Shown: positions 43,949-53,203 of the stretch, piece after piece
How the letters are laid out: every line of letters starts with the position of its first letter
Position numbering within the stretch: position 1 is the first letter of the stretch
DNA from: Sphingomonas sp. C3-2
GTDB lineage: Bacteria; Pseudomonadota; Alphaproteobacteria; Sphingomonadales; Sphingomonadaceae
Direction of reading: 5' to 3'
Length of the DNA stretch: 64,000 nt
Assembly: GCF_033025475.1 (NCBI RefSeq)
Contig: NZ_CP130322.1
Location: 3,353,001-3,417,000 of the forward strand
Notes under the pieces: generated by a model
What the model was told of the DNA's origin: nothing
What the model saw: the letters and a program-made list of their open reading frames with translations, nothing else
Database searches by the model: none
Translations under genes and position numbers: made by a program

Positions 43949-45960
43949 GCGCCGGCCCTTTCGATGGTTATGGATTGCGGGAAGAGGAGGCGGCGGAGCC
44001 CGGCGAGCGCAAGCAACGCCTCATGGCGCAGCGGGCTGGCAGGCTGTCGGCTGGCGTCATCGATGGCGGCGTCTATGCGCGACATAACCTCGGGCGACGG
44101 AACATCTTCGCGCCCGCTGGCCTTTCGCCTGAAATGGCGGTTGAGCTGTTCGAGCACGGCGTCGAGCGCGGGCCCACCCATGCCGCTGCTGCGCAGCGCG
44201 CGCAGCGACAGGATGTTGAGGCCCGTGCGCAGGTCGACCACCGCTCCGCTCAACACGGCATCGCGGTCGGGCAGGGCGCCGAGGCGCGGGCCGAGCAACC
44301 CCAGCCGGTCGACCATGCGCGTGATCCATTCCGAACGATCCGGCGGCTTGCGCGTGGTGCTCGCCCGCGCCAGATCGCGCCAGGCGGCGTGGATGATCCG
44401 CCGCGCACCGAAATCGGCGCCCACCGAGCGGATAAGCCGGGTGATGACGCCCGCCGCGAAACACCCCGCCACCATCGCGATCGACGAATTGGCAAAGCGC
44501 GCAAAATCGGGCGCAAAGGTTTCCTGAATGGCCAGCGCCCCCGTGACGCCCAGGATCACCGGGATAACGCGCGGTGCATAGGCGGGTATGGCCGCCAGAT
44601 AACCGCACCCGATCAGGAAGGGGGAAAGCGCCAGCGCCAGCATGGGAAAGCTGTCGAGCGGTTGCATGATCGCGAACAGGTAGATCGCGGCAATGGGGAT
44701 GCCGAGGGCGGTGTACAGGGTAAAGCCGCTGATCGCCTTGGCCGGATCGTCCATGCTGGCGAAGAAGCACATGAAGATCGCCGTCATCATCGCCGCCGTG
44801 CCCCCATCGGCCCATCCCGTCAGGATCCAGAACGCACAGATGAGGAGAATGGCCGCCGTCGCCGCGAGGCCGGACCATATCGCCATGCCGTAATCGAGGT
44901 GGAGCGACTGGCGCTGGGTTTCCGCCGCCAGCGTCCGGCCTTCGGGCGGCAAGGCGGTGCCAAAGGTCAGGTGGCGGCTGAGCATCCGGCAATCGCGGTA
45001 GATGATGATGAGCTCGACCAGCCGGGCATGAAAGCTTGCCGCCATCATCTCGTGCATGTCGGGGTCGGCCGGGATGGTGGGCTCAAGCGCCTTTGCGCGG
45101 GCCAGCAAGTCGGCTGCATCCTCCACCCGCGCATCGAGCCCCAGGCCCACCCACACGGTCACATCGGCCAGCAGGGCCTCGGTCTCAGGGGGCAGCGGTC
45201 GCGGGTCCTGGCGCAGCATGTTCAGCCGGTCGCCGACGGTGGCGGCGAGGGGGAGGAGCATCGCCATGCGTTCGGACAGCTTGCTCACCTCGCGGCTTTT
45301 GGTCTGCAGGTCCGACGTGTCAAAGGGCAGATGGGTAGCCATGATGTAAAGCTCGGTTACATCGGCAGAGAGCTTATGGGCATGGGGCGGATTGGCGACA
45401 TGCTGTCCGGCCAGCGCGTCGAGCGTCCAGGTCTGCGCGTCGCGCATGAAGGCGGTGATCCGCGTGGTCAGCGAGACGCGCGCACCTTGCGGATAGATGA
45501 TGCTGTGAAACGCCGTCGCGCACACGATGCCCAATCCGATTTCTTCGACGCGGGCCAGCGCCACGTCAAAGATCACGAGCGGGTTGTTGACCGTGGTGAA
45601 GCCAATGAGCGCCGCGGTATAGCCGCCAAGCATGAAGACATAGGAACGCGGCGTCCGGTCGAGCAGCGCGACGCCAAGGCACAGCCCCACCCAGAGCGCC
45701 AGTGCAAGGCTCAGCATTTCGGGCGCATTGCCAAGCGCGGGCACCATGATCACCGATGCCGCGCCGCCCGCGATCGTGCCGAGCAGCCGGTACAGCGCCT
45801 TCGATCGCACCGATCCGGCTTGCGGGCTGCTGACGATATAGACCGTCATCATCGACCAGAACGGGTTCATCAGATCGAGGCTGAGCGCGATATAGAGCGC
45901 CAGCATCGAGGCCGCGAAACAGTTCAGCGAAAAAATCAGCCGGTGGGTGACGACGCTCAT
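43945..45960 (-). CDS. FUSC-family efflux protein (AaeB-like)
   Basis: The 671-residue protein has two membrane blocks. The first is LIFSLNCFAASMLALYIALSLDLMNPFWSMMTVYIVSSPQAG, the FUSC signature, and the second begins near ATAAILLICAFWILTGWADGGT. Large cytoplasmic helical regions lie between and after. AaeB-type proteins export aromatic carboxylic acids by proton motive force. Overlaps of 4 nt join it to MarR upstream (45957-45960) and DUF1656 downstream. Confidence 0.9.
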   Translation of the reverse strand: MSVVTHRLIFSLNCFAASMLALYIALSLDLMNPFWSMMTVYIVSSPQAGSVRSKALYRLLGTIAGGAASVIMVPALGNAPEMLSLALALWVGLCLGVALLDRTPRSYVFMLGGYTAALIGFTTVNNPLVIFDVALARVEEIGLGIVCATAFHSIIYPQGARVSLTTRITAFMRDAQTWTLDALAGQHVANPPHAHKLSADVTELYIMATHLPFDTSDLQTKSREVSKLSERMAMLLPLAATVGDRLNMLRQDPRPLPPETEALLADVTVWVGLGLDARVEDAADLLARAKALEPTIPADPDMHEMMAASFHARLVELIIIYRDCRMLSRHLTFGTALPPEGRTLAAETQRQSLHLDYGMAIWSGLAATAAILLICAFWILTGWADGGTAAMMTAIFMCFFASMDDPAKAISGFTLYTALGIPIAAIYLFAIMQPLDSFPMLALALSPFLIGCGYLAAIPAYAPRVIPVILGVTGALAIQETFAPDFARFANSSIAMVAGCFAAGVITRLIRSVGADFGARRIIHAAWRDLARASTTRKPPDRSEWITRMVDRLGLLGPRLGALPDRDAVLSGAVVDLRTGLNILSLRALRSSGMGGPALDAVLEQLNRHFRRKASGREDVPSPEVMSRIDAAIDDASRQPASPLRHEALLALAGLRRLLFPQSITIERAGA

Positions 45961-46418
45961 GGCCGACGTGCCTCCTCGGCGCGGGCGCGCTCATGCTGTT
46001 CCAGAATGGCGGCAAAGCGGTCGAGGACGTCGATACAGGCTTCGATTTCATCGGGGGAGATCGAGGAAAGAATTTCGTCGCGCAATCCGGAGATGGTCTC
46101 TTCGATGCGTTTCGAAAGATCCTCGCCTTTTGCGGTCAGGTGCAGCCTGTTCGCCCGCCGGTCATTGGGGTCGGTACGACGATCGATCAGGTACTGCTCG
46201 GCCAGCCGGTCGAGCACGCGCACCAATGCAGGCCCGCGAATGCCGAGGCGTTCGGCCAGTTCAACCTGCGTGATCCCGCCGCCGGCGCGGGCGATCTGGA
46301 CAAGGGGGGCCGCAATCGCCTCGGAGATATCGAACCGCGCCAGCTCTGCATCCACCACCCGGCGCCAGAAGCGGCCGAGATAGGGCAGGGCAGATGTAAA
46401 GCGGACGGAGGGATGCAT
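45957..46418 (-). CDS. MarR-family transcriptional regulator
   Basis: The 153-residue winged-helix protein has the recognition region ITQVELAERLGIRGPALVRVLDRLAEQYLIDRRTDPNDRRANRLHLTAKG, including the wing with DxR. It is the first gene of the FUSC-DUF1656-HlyD-NodT operon and likely represses it, responding to a phenolic ligand. ATG 46418 is used; a TTG start at 46445 is possible. The 200-bp divergent gap to the L,D-transpeptidase is comparatively AT-rich and should contain its operator. Confidence 0.9.
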   Translation of the reverse strand: MHPSVRFTSALPYLGRFWRRVVDAELARFDISEAIAAPLVQIARAGGGITQVELAERLGIRGPALVRVLDRLAEQYLIDRRTDPNDRRANRLHLTAKGEDLSKRIEETISGLRDEILSSISPDEIEACIDVLDRFAAILEQHERARAEEARRP

Positions 46419-46618
46419 CGAGACTCGCTTATCGTTCGTATGCAAACTAATATCATCCGAGCTATTATGTGCGCAATCCCATTATCATGGCGAATACGCA
46501 TCGGGAGGATGGTTGGATATTCAGTGTGTTCCTGCGAAATGGTTCCCGCATCATCGCCGGAAAAATTTGCCGCTTCGGCCATATCCCGATGCAAATCGCC
46601 ATTTTAACCCGGATCGAG

Positions 46619-48091
46619 ATGCGCTATCCGCAATGCATGCGTAATCCGATGTCGTTCCGACCCGTTCAATTGGCAATCGCTCCGATGCTGGCCGTTTCCG
46701 CGCCGCTATTCGCGCAGGCACTGCCTCCCGCATCGCCCGCCACGGGTGTGAAGCCGCCCGAAAATATCCTTCCCGTTGCACCGCCACAGGTCGCGCCGCA
46801 GCCGGTTCCGTTGCCGCAACTCAGCCAGCCGCAGGAACAGTTCCTGCGCGACTGGCTTGCCCAGGGCGCAACGCAGGGGCTTTCGATTGCGCGCACCTCA
46901 CCCGTGTCGCTGACGGGCGATGCGCTCGTCCGCACCGCGCTTGATCGTGCGCGCGCACTTCATGTCGGCCGCGTGGATCCGTCCGACTTTCTCGAGGTTT
47001 GGGCGCTGCGCCCGGCGGCCTATGATCCCTTGCCCGCCTTTGCCGATGCGGTTTCGGCGGATCGGCTGAGCCAGTGGGCCAATGATCTGACGCCGCCCTA
47101 TGCGGGGTATGAGGGGCTCAAAAAGGGGCTCTTCACCTATGAATCGATCCGCGATCAGGGGGGGTGGCCCAAGCTTGTCGCCGCGTCCGACGCCGCAACC
47201 GTACGGGCGCGCCTCGCGATCGAGGATCCGGCGGTAACCTCGAACGAAAAGCTGGTCAATGCGCTCCAGCGTGCGCAGAGGCGCTATGGGCTCAACCCCA
47301 CCGGCCAACTCGATGCCCGGACGCTGGCGGCGCTCAACGTGCCGGTCGAAGATCGCATCAAGGCGATCATGGCGAACATGGAACGGTGGCGCTGGCTGCC
47401 GCGCGAATTGCCGGTCAACCGCGTCCAGGTGAATATCGCCGCTGCGGTGCTTACGGTGTTCGAGGGGGATAATCCGGTGTCGTCGATGCGCGCCGTCACG
47501 GGCAGCCCCGGCAACGAAACACCGATGCTCGTCTCGAACATCCACTCGATCGTGGTCAACCCGCCGTGGAACGTGCCGCAGTCGATCGCGAAGAAGGAAT
47601 TGTGGCCGAAGGGGCGCGCAACGCTGCTGCGCGAAGGGTACAAGATCGTCGGCACGCCCGAGACCGGTCAGCGCATCGTTCAGCCCGCCGGGCCGAACAG
47701 CGCACTTGGGCGCCTGAAGTTCGATTTTAACAATCCCTTCGCGGTCTATCTTCATGATACCCCGGCGCGCGCGAAATTCTCGAGCTATGATCGGCTTGCC
47801 AGCCATGGCTGCGTCCGGCTTGAAAAGCCCATTCCGCTCGCGGAACTGATGATGCGCGACGATCCCGCATTTGCAGGACGCATCCAGGAAGTGATCGATG
47901 CCGGCAAGACGCGGCGCGTGCAGCTTCCCAAGGAAGTCGCCGTCTATCTGCTCTACTGGACGGCGTTCGCCAGCTCCAACGGAACGATGAATTTCCGCGC
48001 CGATCCCTATAATTGGGACAAGCTTCTCGCCTCGAAGATTGAGGATTCAAGCCGTCGTGCGGCCACCACCGCCATTGCATCCAAGGAATGA
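46619..48091 (+). CDS. L,D-transpeptidase, YcbB/LdtD type
   Basis: The 490-residue protein has a signal-like segment (VQLAIAPMLAVSAPLFAQA), a Pro-rich stretch, a scaffold region, a peptidoglycan-binding domain (LVNALQRAQRRYGLNPTGQLDARTLAALN), and the YkuD catalytic domain with HDTPARAKFSSYDRLASHGCVRL (catalytic His and Cys in SHGCVRL). It forms 3-3 crosslinks or attaches proteins in the cell wall. The start is uncertain: ATGs at 46619, 46637 and 46649 are in frame and none has a strong ribosome site. Confidence 0.9.
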   Translation: MRYPQCMRNPMSFRPVQLAIAPMLAVSAPLFAQALPPASPATGVKPPENILPVAPPQVAPQPVPLPQLSQPQEQFLRDWLAQGATQGLSIARTSPVSLTGDALVRTALDRARALHVGRVDPSDFLEVWALRPAAYDPLPAFADAVSADRLSQWANDLTPPYAGYEGLKKGLFTYESIRDQGGWPKLVAASDAATVRARLAIEDPAVTSNEKLVNALQRAQRRYGLNPTGQLDARTLAALNVPVEDRIKAIMANMERWRWLPRELPVNRVQVNIAAAVLTVFEGDNPVSSMRAVTGSPGNETPMLVSNIHSIVVNPPWNVPQSIAKKELWPKGRATLLREGYKIVGTPETGQRIVQPAGPNSALGRLKFDFNNPFAVYLHDTPARAKFSSYDRLASHGCVRLEKPIPLAELMMRDDPAFAGRIQEVIDAGKTRRVQLPKEVAVYLLYWTAFASSNGTMNFRADPYNWDKLLASKIEDSSRRAATTAIASKE

Positions 48092-48096
48092 CGAAT

Positions 48097-48414
48097 ATGC
48101 GTAAGATCGCCTTTGCGGCCATTGCCGGCACGCTTGTCCTCAGCGCCTGCAACAGCAAGCCCGAAGAAGCGCCGGTTGAAAACGAAACGCTGAACATCAC
48201 CGTCGACGAACCTGTGGTCAATGAAGTCGTCAACATCGTCGAGCCGGAAAAGCCCGTCGTGAACGAAACGCCGCCGGCCGCTCCGCCGCCAGAGGTTTCG
48301 GAGGAAGAGCAGATGCTTGACGATGCCGATGCCACCGGTCTCACCTCACGTCTTCCGCGGTCGGATGATGCGGGGGCAGGGTCGACTGAAAACGAAACGC
48401 GCCCGGCCGAATAA
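48097..48414 (+). CDS. Small acidic lipoprotein
   Basis: The 105-residue precursor has a signal and lipobox (AAIAGTLVLSACNSK), then a disordered chain rich in Glu, Pro, Val and Asn, with repeats such as VNETL, VVNEVVNIV and VVNET. No known domain. It lies directly after the L,D-transpeptidase (AAGGA over the stop gives its ribosome site) and before another, so a role in the cell envelope is likely. Confidence 0.75.
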   Translation: MRKIAFAAIAGTLVLSACNSKPEEAPVENETLNITVDEPVVNEVVNIVEPEKPVVNETPPAAPPPEVSEEEQMLDDADATGLTSRLPRSDDAGAGSTENETRPAE

Positions 48415-48457
48415 GTGCCCCGTTGGAGGCACGGCTAGGCAATGATATAAAAATATC

Positions 48458-49084
48458 ATGGATCGCAGGACTTTTTCGAAATTCGCACTGACCGGGATGG
48501 GCCTTGCCTGCCTGCCCGGTCCGGTTGCCCGCGCCAGCATCGGTGGTGCCGGCATGTCCTTTTCGGGGCAGGGCAAACCTTATGAAAGGTTGCTGGAACG
48601 CGCAAAGGCCGCGCTCGCGCAGCATGCTCGCTCGATCCCGCTTCACGATCGGGTCGCGCTTGCCGATTTCAATGCCGCCTCCAACGAACATCGCTTCCAT
48701 ATCGTCGATCTGGTAAGCGGGCGAGCAATGTCCTGCCTCGTGGCGCATGGCCGCGGGTCCGATCCCGGCCATTCGGGTTGGCTGCACCGTTTCTCGAACG
48801 AGCCGGGCTCGCTGGCCACCTCCAGCGGCGCGTATCGGACCGCTGAGATTTACCATGGCATGCACGGGGCCGCGATGCGCCTCAATGGTCTGGATCCGCA
48901 AAATTACAATGCGGAAAGCCGTGCCATCGTCGTACATGGTGCCGATTATGTCAGCGAAAACCATATCGCGACCTGGGGCAAGCTCGGGCGCAGCGAAGGC
49001 TGTTTCGCGGTTGCGCGGCACATTCTTCCGGAAGTGCTCGGCATGCTCGGGCCCGGGCGCTTGATCTACGCCGACAAGGTCTGA
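48458..49084 (+). CDS. Murein L,D-transpeptidase catalytic-domain protein (YkuD_2 type)
   Basis: The 208-residue protein begins MDRRTFSKFALTGMGLACLPG, a twin-arginine signal with the RR-x-F pattern. The catalytic region has IVVHGADYVSE and LGRSEGCFAVA, with the His and Cys expected for an L,D-transpeptidase of the YkuD_2 family. It is of a different family from the larger YcbB-type enzyme two genes upstream. It would be folded in the cytoplasm and act in the periplasm on peptidoglycan. Confidence 0.83.
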   Translation: MDRRTFSKFALTGMGLACLPGPVARASIGGAGMSFSGQGKPYERLLERAKAALAQHARSIPLHDRVALADFNAASNEHRFHIVDLVSGRAMSCLVAHGRGSDPGHSGWLHRFSNEPGSLATSSGAYRTAEIYHGMHGAAMRLNGLDPQNYNAESRAIVVHGADYVSENHIATWGKLGRSEGCFAVARHILPEVLGMLGPGRLIYADKV

Positions 49085-49203
49085 TCGGCGTCGGCCTTCT
49101 GATACCTCTTCTGTATCGATGGCGCCGAAATCAATATTTGCGTGGTTAGTGCTGTCGACCTAGCAAAGGGCTCTTACAAGTCTTTTGAAACGGGAGAGCA
49201 GCG

Positions 49204-50004
49204 TTGGAACCCTTTCTGATTGTCGAGCGTGACGGACCGGTCGTAACGGCAACGCTCAACCGTCCGGACCAGCGCAACGCGATTTCCACGCAGGACGATG
49301 TTCTCGCGGTCGAGCGTTTCTGCGCCCATGTTGCGGCCGACATGTCGGTTCGCGCGGTCGTGCTCACCGGGGCCGGTTCGGCGTTCTGCGCGGGCGGCAA
49401 CGTCAAGGACATGCATGGCCGCACGGGCATGTTCGCCGGCTCGCCCTATGCGCTGCGCAATGCCTATCGCGCCGGCATCCAGCGGATCCCGATGGCGCTT
49501 TACGAACTCGAGGTGCCCGTCGTGGCAGCCGTCAACGGCCCGGCCATCGGTGCCGGGCTCGATCTGGCCTGCATGTGCGATATCCGCATCGCCAGCGACA
49601 AGGCGAAGTTTGCTGAAAGCTTCGTCAAGCTCGGCATCGTCCCGGGCGATGGCGGAGCATGGCTTCTCCCGCGCGTGATCGGCATGGCACGCGCCAGCCT
49701 GATGACGCTTACCGGCGACATGATCGATGCCGCCAAGGCGCTTGAATATGGTCTGCTCAGCGAAGTCGTGTCGTCAGACGATCTGCTCTCATCCGCTCAG
49801 GCCATCGCGCAGCGCATCGCGGCCAATCCCGGTCATGGAACGCGGCTTGCCAAACGCTTGCTCCGCGAAGGGCAGGATATGAAGCTTGCACCGCTGCTCG
49901 AACTTTCCGCCGCCTATCAGGCGCTTGCCCACCATACCGAAGATCATCACGAAGCTGTCTCGGCGATGCTGGAAAAACGTCCGGCGGCACTTCAGGATCG
50001 CTGA
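49204..50004 (+). CDS. Enoyl-CoA hydratase/isomerase (crotonase) family protein
   Basis: The 266-residue protein has both oxyanion-hole segments (GAGSAFCAGGNVKDM and NGPAIGAGLDLACMCDIRIA) and the ESFVKLGIVPGDGGAWLLPR stretch that carries the catalytic acidic residues in crotonases. The second Glu is replaced by Asp-like spacing (PGDGG), so hydration, isomerisation or hydrolysis cannot be decided. It starts with TTG, with GGGAGAG 5 nt upstream and no better codon nearby. It is a stand-alone gene. Confidence 0.87.
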   Translation: MEPFLIVERDGPVVTATLNRPDQRNAISTQDDVLAVERFCAHVAADMSVRAVVLTGAGSAFCAGGNVKDMHGRTGMFAGSPYALRNAYRAGIQRIPMALYELEVPVVAAVNGPAIGAGLDLACMCDIRIASDKAKFAESFVKLGIVPGDGGAWLLPRVIGMARASLMTLTGDMIDAAKALEYGLLSEVVSSDDLLSSAQAIAQRIAANPGHGTRLAKRLLREGQDMKLAPLLELSAAYQALAHHTEDHHEAVSAMLEKRPAALQDR

Positions 50005-50010
50005 TCGGCG

Positions 50011-50289
50011 CTATTCGCGCCTTTGCACGGCAATGAACCTGGCCCAGCGCGCGGAGATTTCGACCCGTTCGAAGATCCGCGCGCCATGGCTATGGAGTGC
50101 TGCCCCAAGGCAAAGGCCGATAAATCCCAGCGCGGCGAGCAAGATTTCGGCGATATTCGCGTCATGCTCCGGCGGAACATGAACGGCGTTATAGAGCAGC
50201 TTCATCGCCAGTGCGCCCGCCAATAGCAGCATCAGGCCAGCCAGCCTCAGCCAGAGATCCTGCCTCGTAAACCCCTTATGCTCTTGCAT
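50011..50289 (-). CDS. Small two-helix membrane protein of unknown function
   Basis: The 92-residue protein has two hydrophobic helices (LAGLMLLLAGALAMKLLY and ILLAALGFIGLCLGAALH). Charged ends lie on both sides. ATG 50289 has GGAGGGCGGC directly upstream; an ATG four codons earlier is also possible. No family is recognised. It is convergent with the crotonase gene. Confidence 0.6.
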   Translation of the reverse strand: MQEHKGFTRQDLWLRLAGLMLLLAGALAMKLLYNAVHVPPEHDANIAEILLAALGFIGLCLGAALHSHGARIFERVEISARWARFIAVQRRE

Positions 50290-50408
50290 GCCGCCCTCCA
50301 TTGTGGCGGCGAGATACCTAAAGATCAGAGCATAGGGTTTCGAGCGGAGGAAACCGCACCGCCCATAGTATTCTCATAAATACAGCCCTGAAGGCGCGGT
50401 GCCGGCGT

Positions 50409-50483
50409 TGGTGACCCCTACGGGAATCGAACCCGTGTTTCAGCCGTGAGAGGGCCGCGTCCTGACCGCTAGACGAAGGGGCC
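50409..50483 (-). tRNA. tRNA-Glu (anticodon CTC)
   Basis: On the - strand a full cloverleaf is seen from 50483 to 50409. It has the acceptor GGCCCCT pairing with AGGGGTC, the D-loop TAGCGGTCAGGA, an anticodon stem CGGCC/GGCTG with loop CTCTCAC (anticodon CTC), the T-arm GGGTTCGAATCCC and an encoded CCA (50409-50411). It matches the bacterial tRNA-Glu layout. No integrase gene or duplicated 3' end (attachment site) is apparent near it. Confidence 0.97.
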
Positions 50484-50664
50484 GCGTTGGAGTGCAACGC
50501 AGCGCGTTTCACCTCATCTACGATCGGTGGCGGCGTGGCGTCAAGTGTGCCGGGAAGCGTATCGGGGCGGCTTTTCTCTCGTTCCGGTGGCGATACAAGC
50601 CGGGATCATCTTTGCACTTTGGTAATAATCACTGGGCTATGGCGGCAATCAGAGGGTCTTTTGG

Positions 50665-52983
50665 ATGCGATGGTTGCTGAATAATCGCAGCGGAAAACGG
50701 TGGCTGGGCCAGCACAAGCTGCTTGCCTGGCTGGTTTTCGTTTCGCTGATTTTCGGCATTATCGAATTCGGCGCGCCGCTTGATCTCGTTTTGCGCACGA
50801 TGCGCGACAAGATGCGCTCCCAACCCGTGAGCGGTGAGGTCGTCGTCGTCGGTATCGACTACAAGGCGATGGGCGAAATAGGCTCCTGGCCCTGGAAGCG
50901 CGACAAACTAGCGGTTCTCACCGATCGGCTGTTCGAAGCGGGTGCGCAGCGGGTGTTCTTTGAGCTGTATCTGGAGCCGCTTGACGCCAAGGGTGACCAA
51001 ATTCTTGCAGATACGTTCAAGCGCTATCCTGATCGCGTGTTCGTGGCGAGTTCGATGGATTTTTCTGCCAACGTATCCGGATCGCGGGCCATCCTGCCGA
51101 TGCCGCAAATTGCAGACAAGGTCGAAGCAGTAAGCGTGATGCGCTGGGTGACGCACTGGAATGGCGTTACGGATCTTCCTTACAAGAAGATGATCGGTGG
51201 TGCCCCGAGGCGCTCGATGGAAGCTGCCATTTCCGGCGTTGAAGGGGCAGTCGATGAACAATTCCCCATTGATTATGCCTATCTCGCAAACAGCATCCCT
51301 TATGTCGCTGCAGGCGATATTTTACGGGGGCCGCTTAAGCCCGGCACGTTGACAGGCAAGTCGGTCATTGTCGGTATGAATCTGGGGGGGCTGGAAGGGG
51401 CCCTGATGGTTCCGGGTCAGGGACGATATGCCAGCGTTTTTGTATCCGCTATCGGGGCGGAAACGTTAAAGGCTGGAAAACCGATAGACCTGGGGTGGTT
51501 TCCCTTATGGCTCCTGACCTGCGGACTTGTCCTCTTTCTCTTGTCCCGGAAAAGCATTGGTCCTTCGGTCATCACTGGGTCCGTCTCGTTGGGCTTAGTG
51601 ATCGTCGGTCCGGTTTTTCTTGAAGAGCAGAATATCTTCATGGATATCTCGCCCGCGCTCTTCCTGCTGCTTTTTGCGATCGTAGCGAGTGTCTGGCAGT
51701 GGATCGGAAGGCGTAACCGCGATCAGGGCTCGACCAATCCGATTTCCGGGCTTCGCACCGTCAACGCCTTTCTGCGCGATGAGCGGTTCAATCCCCATAT
51801 CCTTGTGGCCGTGCGTCTCCGTCGTTTCGCCGAGATCATCAGCACTTTGCCATCGGATGGCGAGCGTGAGTTTCTTCGGCAGGTTGTGGCGCGTCTCTCA
51901 ATGGGGGCGGGGGATGCCGAGATGCTGCACGGAGATGATGGCAATTTCTTCTGGTTGCTGCCGACCGAAGAGCTTCCATCGGTTGTCGATCGGTTCAAGG
52001 CGCTTCAGCTGATTTTCCGAACGCCGATTGGCGTCGGAGATCGCCGTTTCGATGCCGATGTCGCCTTTGGCGTCGACCGGGAAACGCATATTCCGCCATC
52101 GACGCGGCTCGCGAGTGCTCTGGCCGCAGCGCATGCTGCGGCTGACGAAGGGGTGTGCTGGAAGGTGCATGACCCTGCGTCCAGTGGTGAAAAGGAATGG
52201 ACGCTTTCGCTGCTCGGCGAACTCGAAGAGGCGATCGACGCGGGCGATGTCTGGGTCGCCTATCAGCCGAAAATGGAATTGGCCACGGGCAAGATCATCG
52301 GTGCCGAAGCGCTTGTCCGTTGGACCCATACCAAGCGCGGCCCGATCGACCCGGGTGAGTTCATTGCCATGGCGGAGCGCTATGGCCGCATTGATCGGTT
52401 GACCTCTTTTGTCCTGAATGATGCTGCGCAGACGGTCACCTCGGCGCTGTTGCGGGATCCGAATTTTAAGGTTTCGGTTAATATTTCCACCCGTCTCCTC
52501 GTCGACCGGGGCGTGGTCGAGATGGTCCGGGCATCGCTCGAGCGATATAATCTTTCGGCGTCCTGCCTGATCCTGGAGATCACCGAAACCGCTGCGATGA
52601 GCGAGGGGGACGGCGCTTTCGAAGTGCTCGACGAATTGCGCAGCCTTGGCGTGGGCCTGTCGATTGATGATTACGGTACCGGCATGTCGACGCTCGATTA
52701 TATTCGACGGATACCCGCTAAGGAATTGAAAATAGACCGCTGCTTTACTGCGGCGCTTCTCGTCAGCGCCGAGGATCAGGCGGTCATGCGCTCGACGATC
52801 GAGCTTGCCCACATGCTTGGCATGCGAGTCGTTGCGGAAGGAATCGAGACCGACGAATCACTCAGATTGCTTCGAACCATGGGGTGCGAGATCGGACAAG
52901 GCTATCATATCGGACGGCCAATGCCTTGGATTCGCTTGTGTAATGAGATCTGGCCGCCCCTCCAACTCGTGGCAGATGGTTAA
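50665..52983 (+). CDS. CHASE2 sensor with degenerate GGDEF and EAL phosphodiesterase domains
   Basis: The 772-residue protein has an N-terminal helix (about 20-40) and a periplasmic CHASE2 domain (about 50-270, with VVVVGIDYKAMGEIGSWPWKRD). Three further membrane helices (about 275-355) follow. A GGDEF-like domain whose active motif is degenerate (HGDDGNFFWLL) comes next. The EAL domain keeps all the usual catalytic residues: GAEALVRW (E548), VNIS, ILEITE, SIDDYGTG, LKIDR and AEGIE. It should hydrolyse c-di-GMP in response to an outside signal. Confidence 0.92.
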   Translation: MRWLLNNRSGKRWLGQHKLLAWLVFVSLIFGIIEFGAPLDLVLRTMRDKMRSQPVSGEVVVVGIDYKAMGEIGSWPWKRDKLAVLTDRLFEAGAQRVFFELYLEPLDAKGDQILADTFKRYPDRVFVASSMDFSANVSGSRAILPMPQIADKVEAVSVMRWVTHWNGVTDLPYKKMIGGAPRRSMEAAISGVEGAVDEQFPIDYAYLANSIPYVAAGDILRGPLKPGTLTGKSVIVGMNLGGLEGALMVPGQGRYASVFVSAIGAETLKAGKPIDLGWFPLWLLTCGLVLFLLSRKSIGPSVITGSVSLGLVIVGPVFLEEQNIFMDISPALFLLLFAIVASVWQWIGRRNRDQGSTNPISGLRTVNAFLRDERFNPHILVAVRLRRFAEIISTLPSDGEREFLRQVVARLSMGAGDAEMLHGDDGNFFWLLPTEELPSVVDRFKALQLIFRTPIGVGDRRFDADVAFGVDRETHIPPSTRLASALAAAHAAADEGVCWKVHDPASSGEKEWTLSLLGELEEAIDAGDVWVAYQPKMELATGKIIGAEALVRWTHTKRGPIDPGEFIAMAERYGRIDRLTSFVLNDAAQTVTSALLRDPNFKVSVNISTRLLVDRGVVEMVRASLERYNLSASCLILEITETAAMSEGDGAFEVLDELRSLGVGLSIDDYGTGMSTLDYIRRIPAKELKIDRCFTAALLVSAEDQAVMRSTIELAHMLGMRVVAEGIETDESLRLLRTMGCEIGQGYHIGRPMPWIRLCNEIWPPLQLVADG

Positions 52984-52986
52984 CAC

Positions 52987-53015
52987 TTGTAAACCATTTC
53001 CATTTACCATATTTA
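52987..53015 (+). promoter_or_regulatory. Candidate promoter of the 38-residue gene
   Basis: TTGTAA (52987-52992) and TATTTA (53010-53015) are 17 bp apart in a short AT-rich stretch right after the EAL gene, 48 bp before the next start codon. Confidence 0.5.
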
Positions 53016-53063
53016 GTCTCCCAGATCGCGTGGGCGGTCCATGCTCATTCTTGGGGGCTCAAT

Positions 53064-53180
53064 ATGAAGAACCTTTCTCGAAATCGTCGTCTTCCCGTCG
53101 CAGCATCGCGTCAGCAGCAGCCTGCTCGTGGCTTCTGGGATTGGCTGATGGGTGGCGGCTGGGTCGGCGCACAGCGCTAA
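53064..53180 (+). CDS. 38-residue small protein
   Basis: The frame encodes a basic, Arg/Gln-rich N-terminal half (KNLSRNRRLPVAASRQQQ) and a Trp/Gly-rich C-terminal half (GFWDWLMGGGWVGAQR). GGGGG lies 7 nt before the ATG, a promoter-like pair lies upstream and a strong terminator lies 23 bp downstream, so it appears as an independent unit. No family is recognised. It could also be part of a regulatory RNA of about 200 nt. Confidence 0.6.
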   Translation: MKNLSRNRRLPVAASRQQQPARGFWDWLMGGGWVGAQR

Positions 53181-53203
53181 TCCCGGTATAGTTTGAGTTT
53201 CAG

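Noticed and set aside
43882-46383. Very long open frame (833 codons) on the + strand, antisense to the FUSC and MarR genes
   Set aside because: It is a by-product of high GC and codon bias on the other strand; its product is Arg/His-rich without any domain, while the - strand encodes clear FUSC, DUF1656 and MarR proteins with coupled ends.
50409-50483. tRNA-Glu as an integration site of a mobile island
   Set aside because: No integrase, no repeat of the tRNA 3' end and no compositional change were found on either side.
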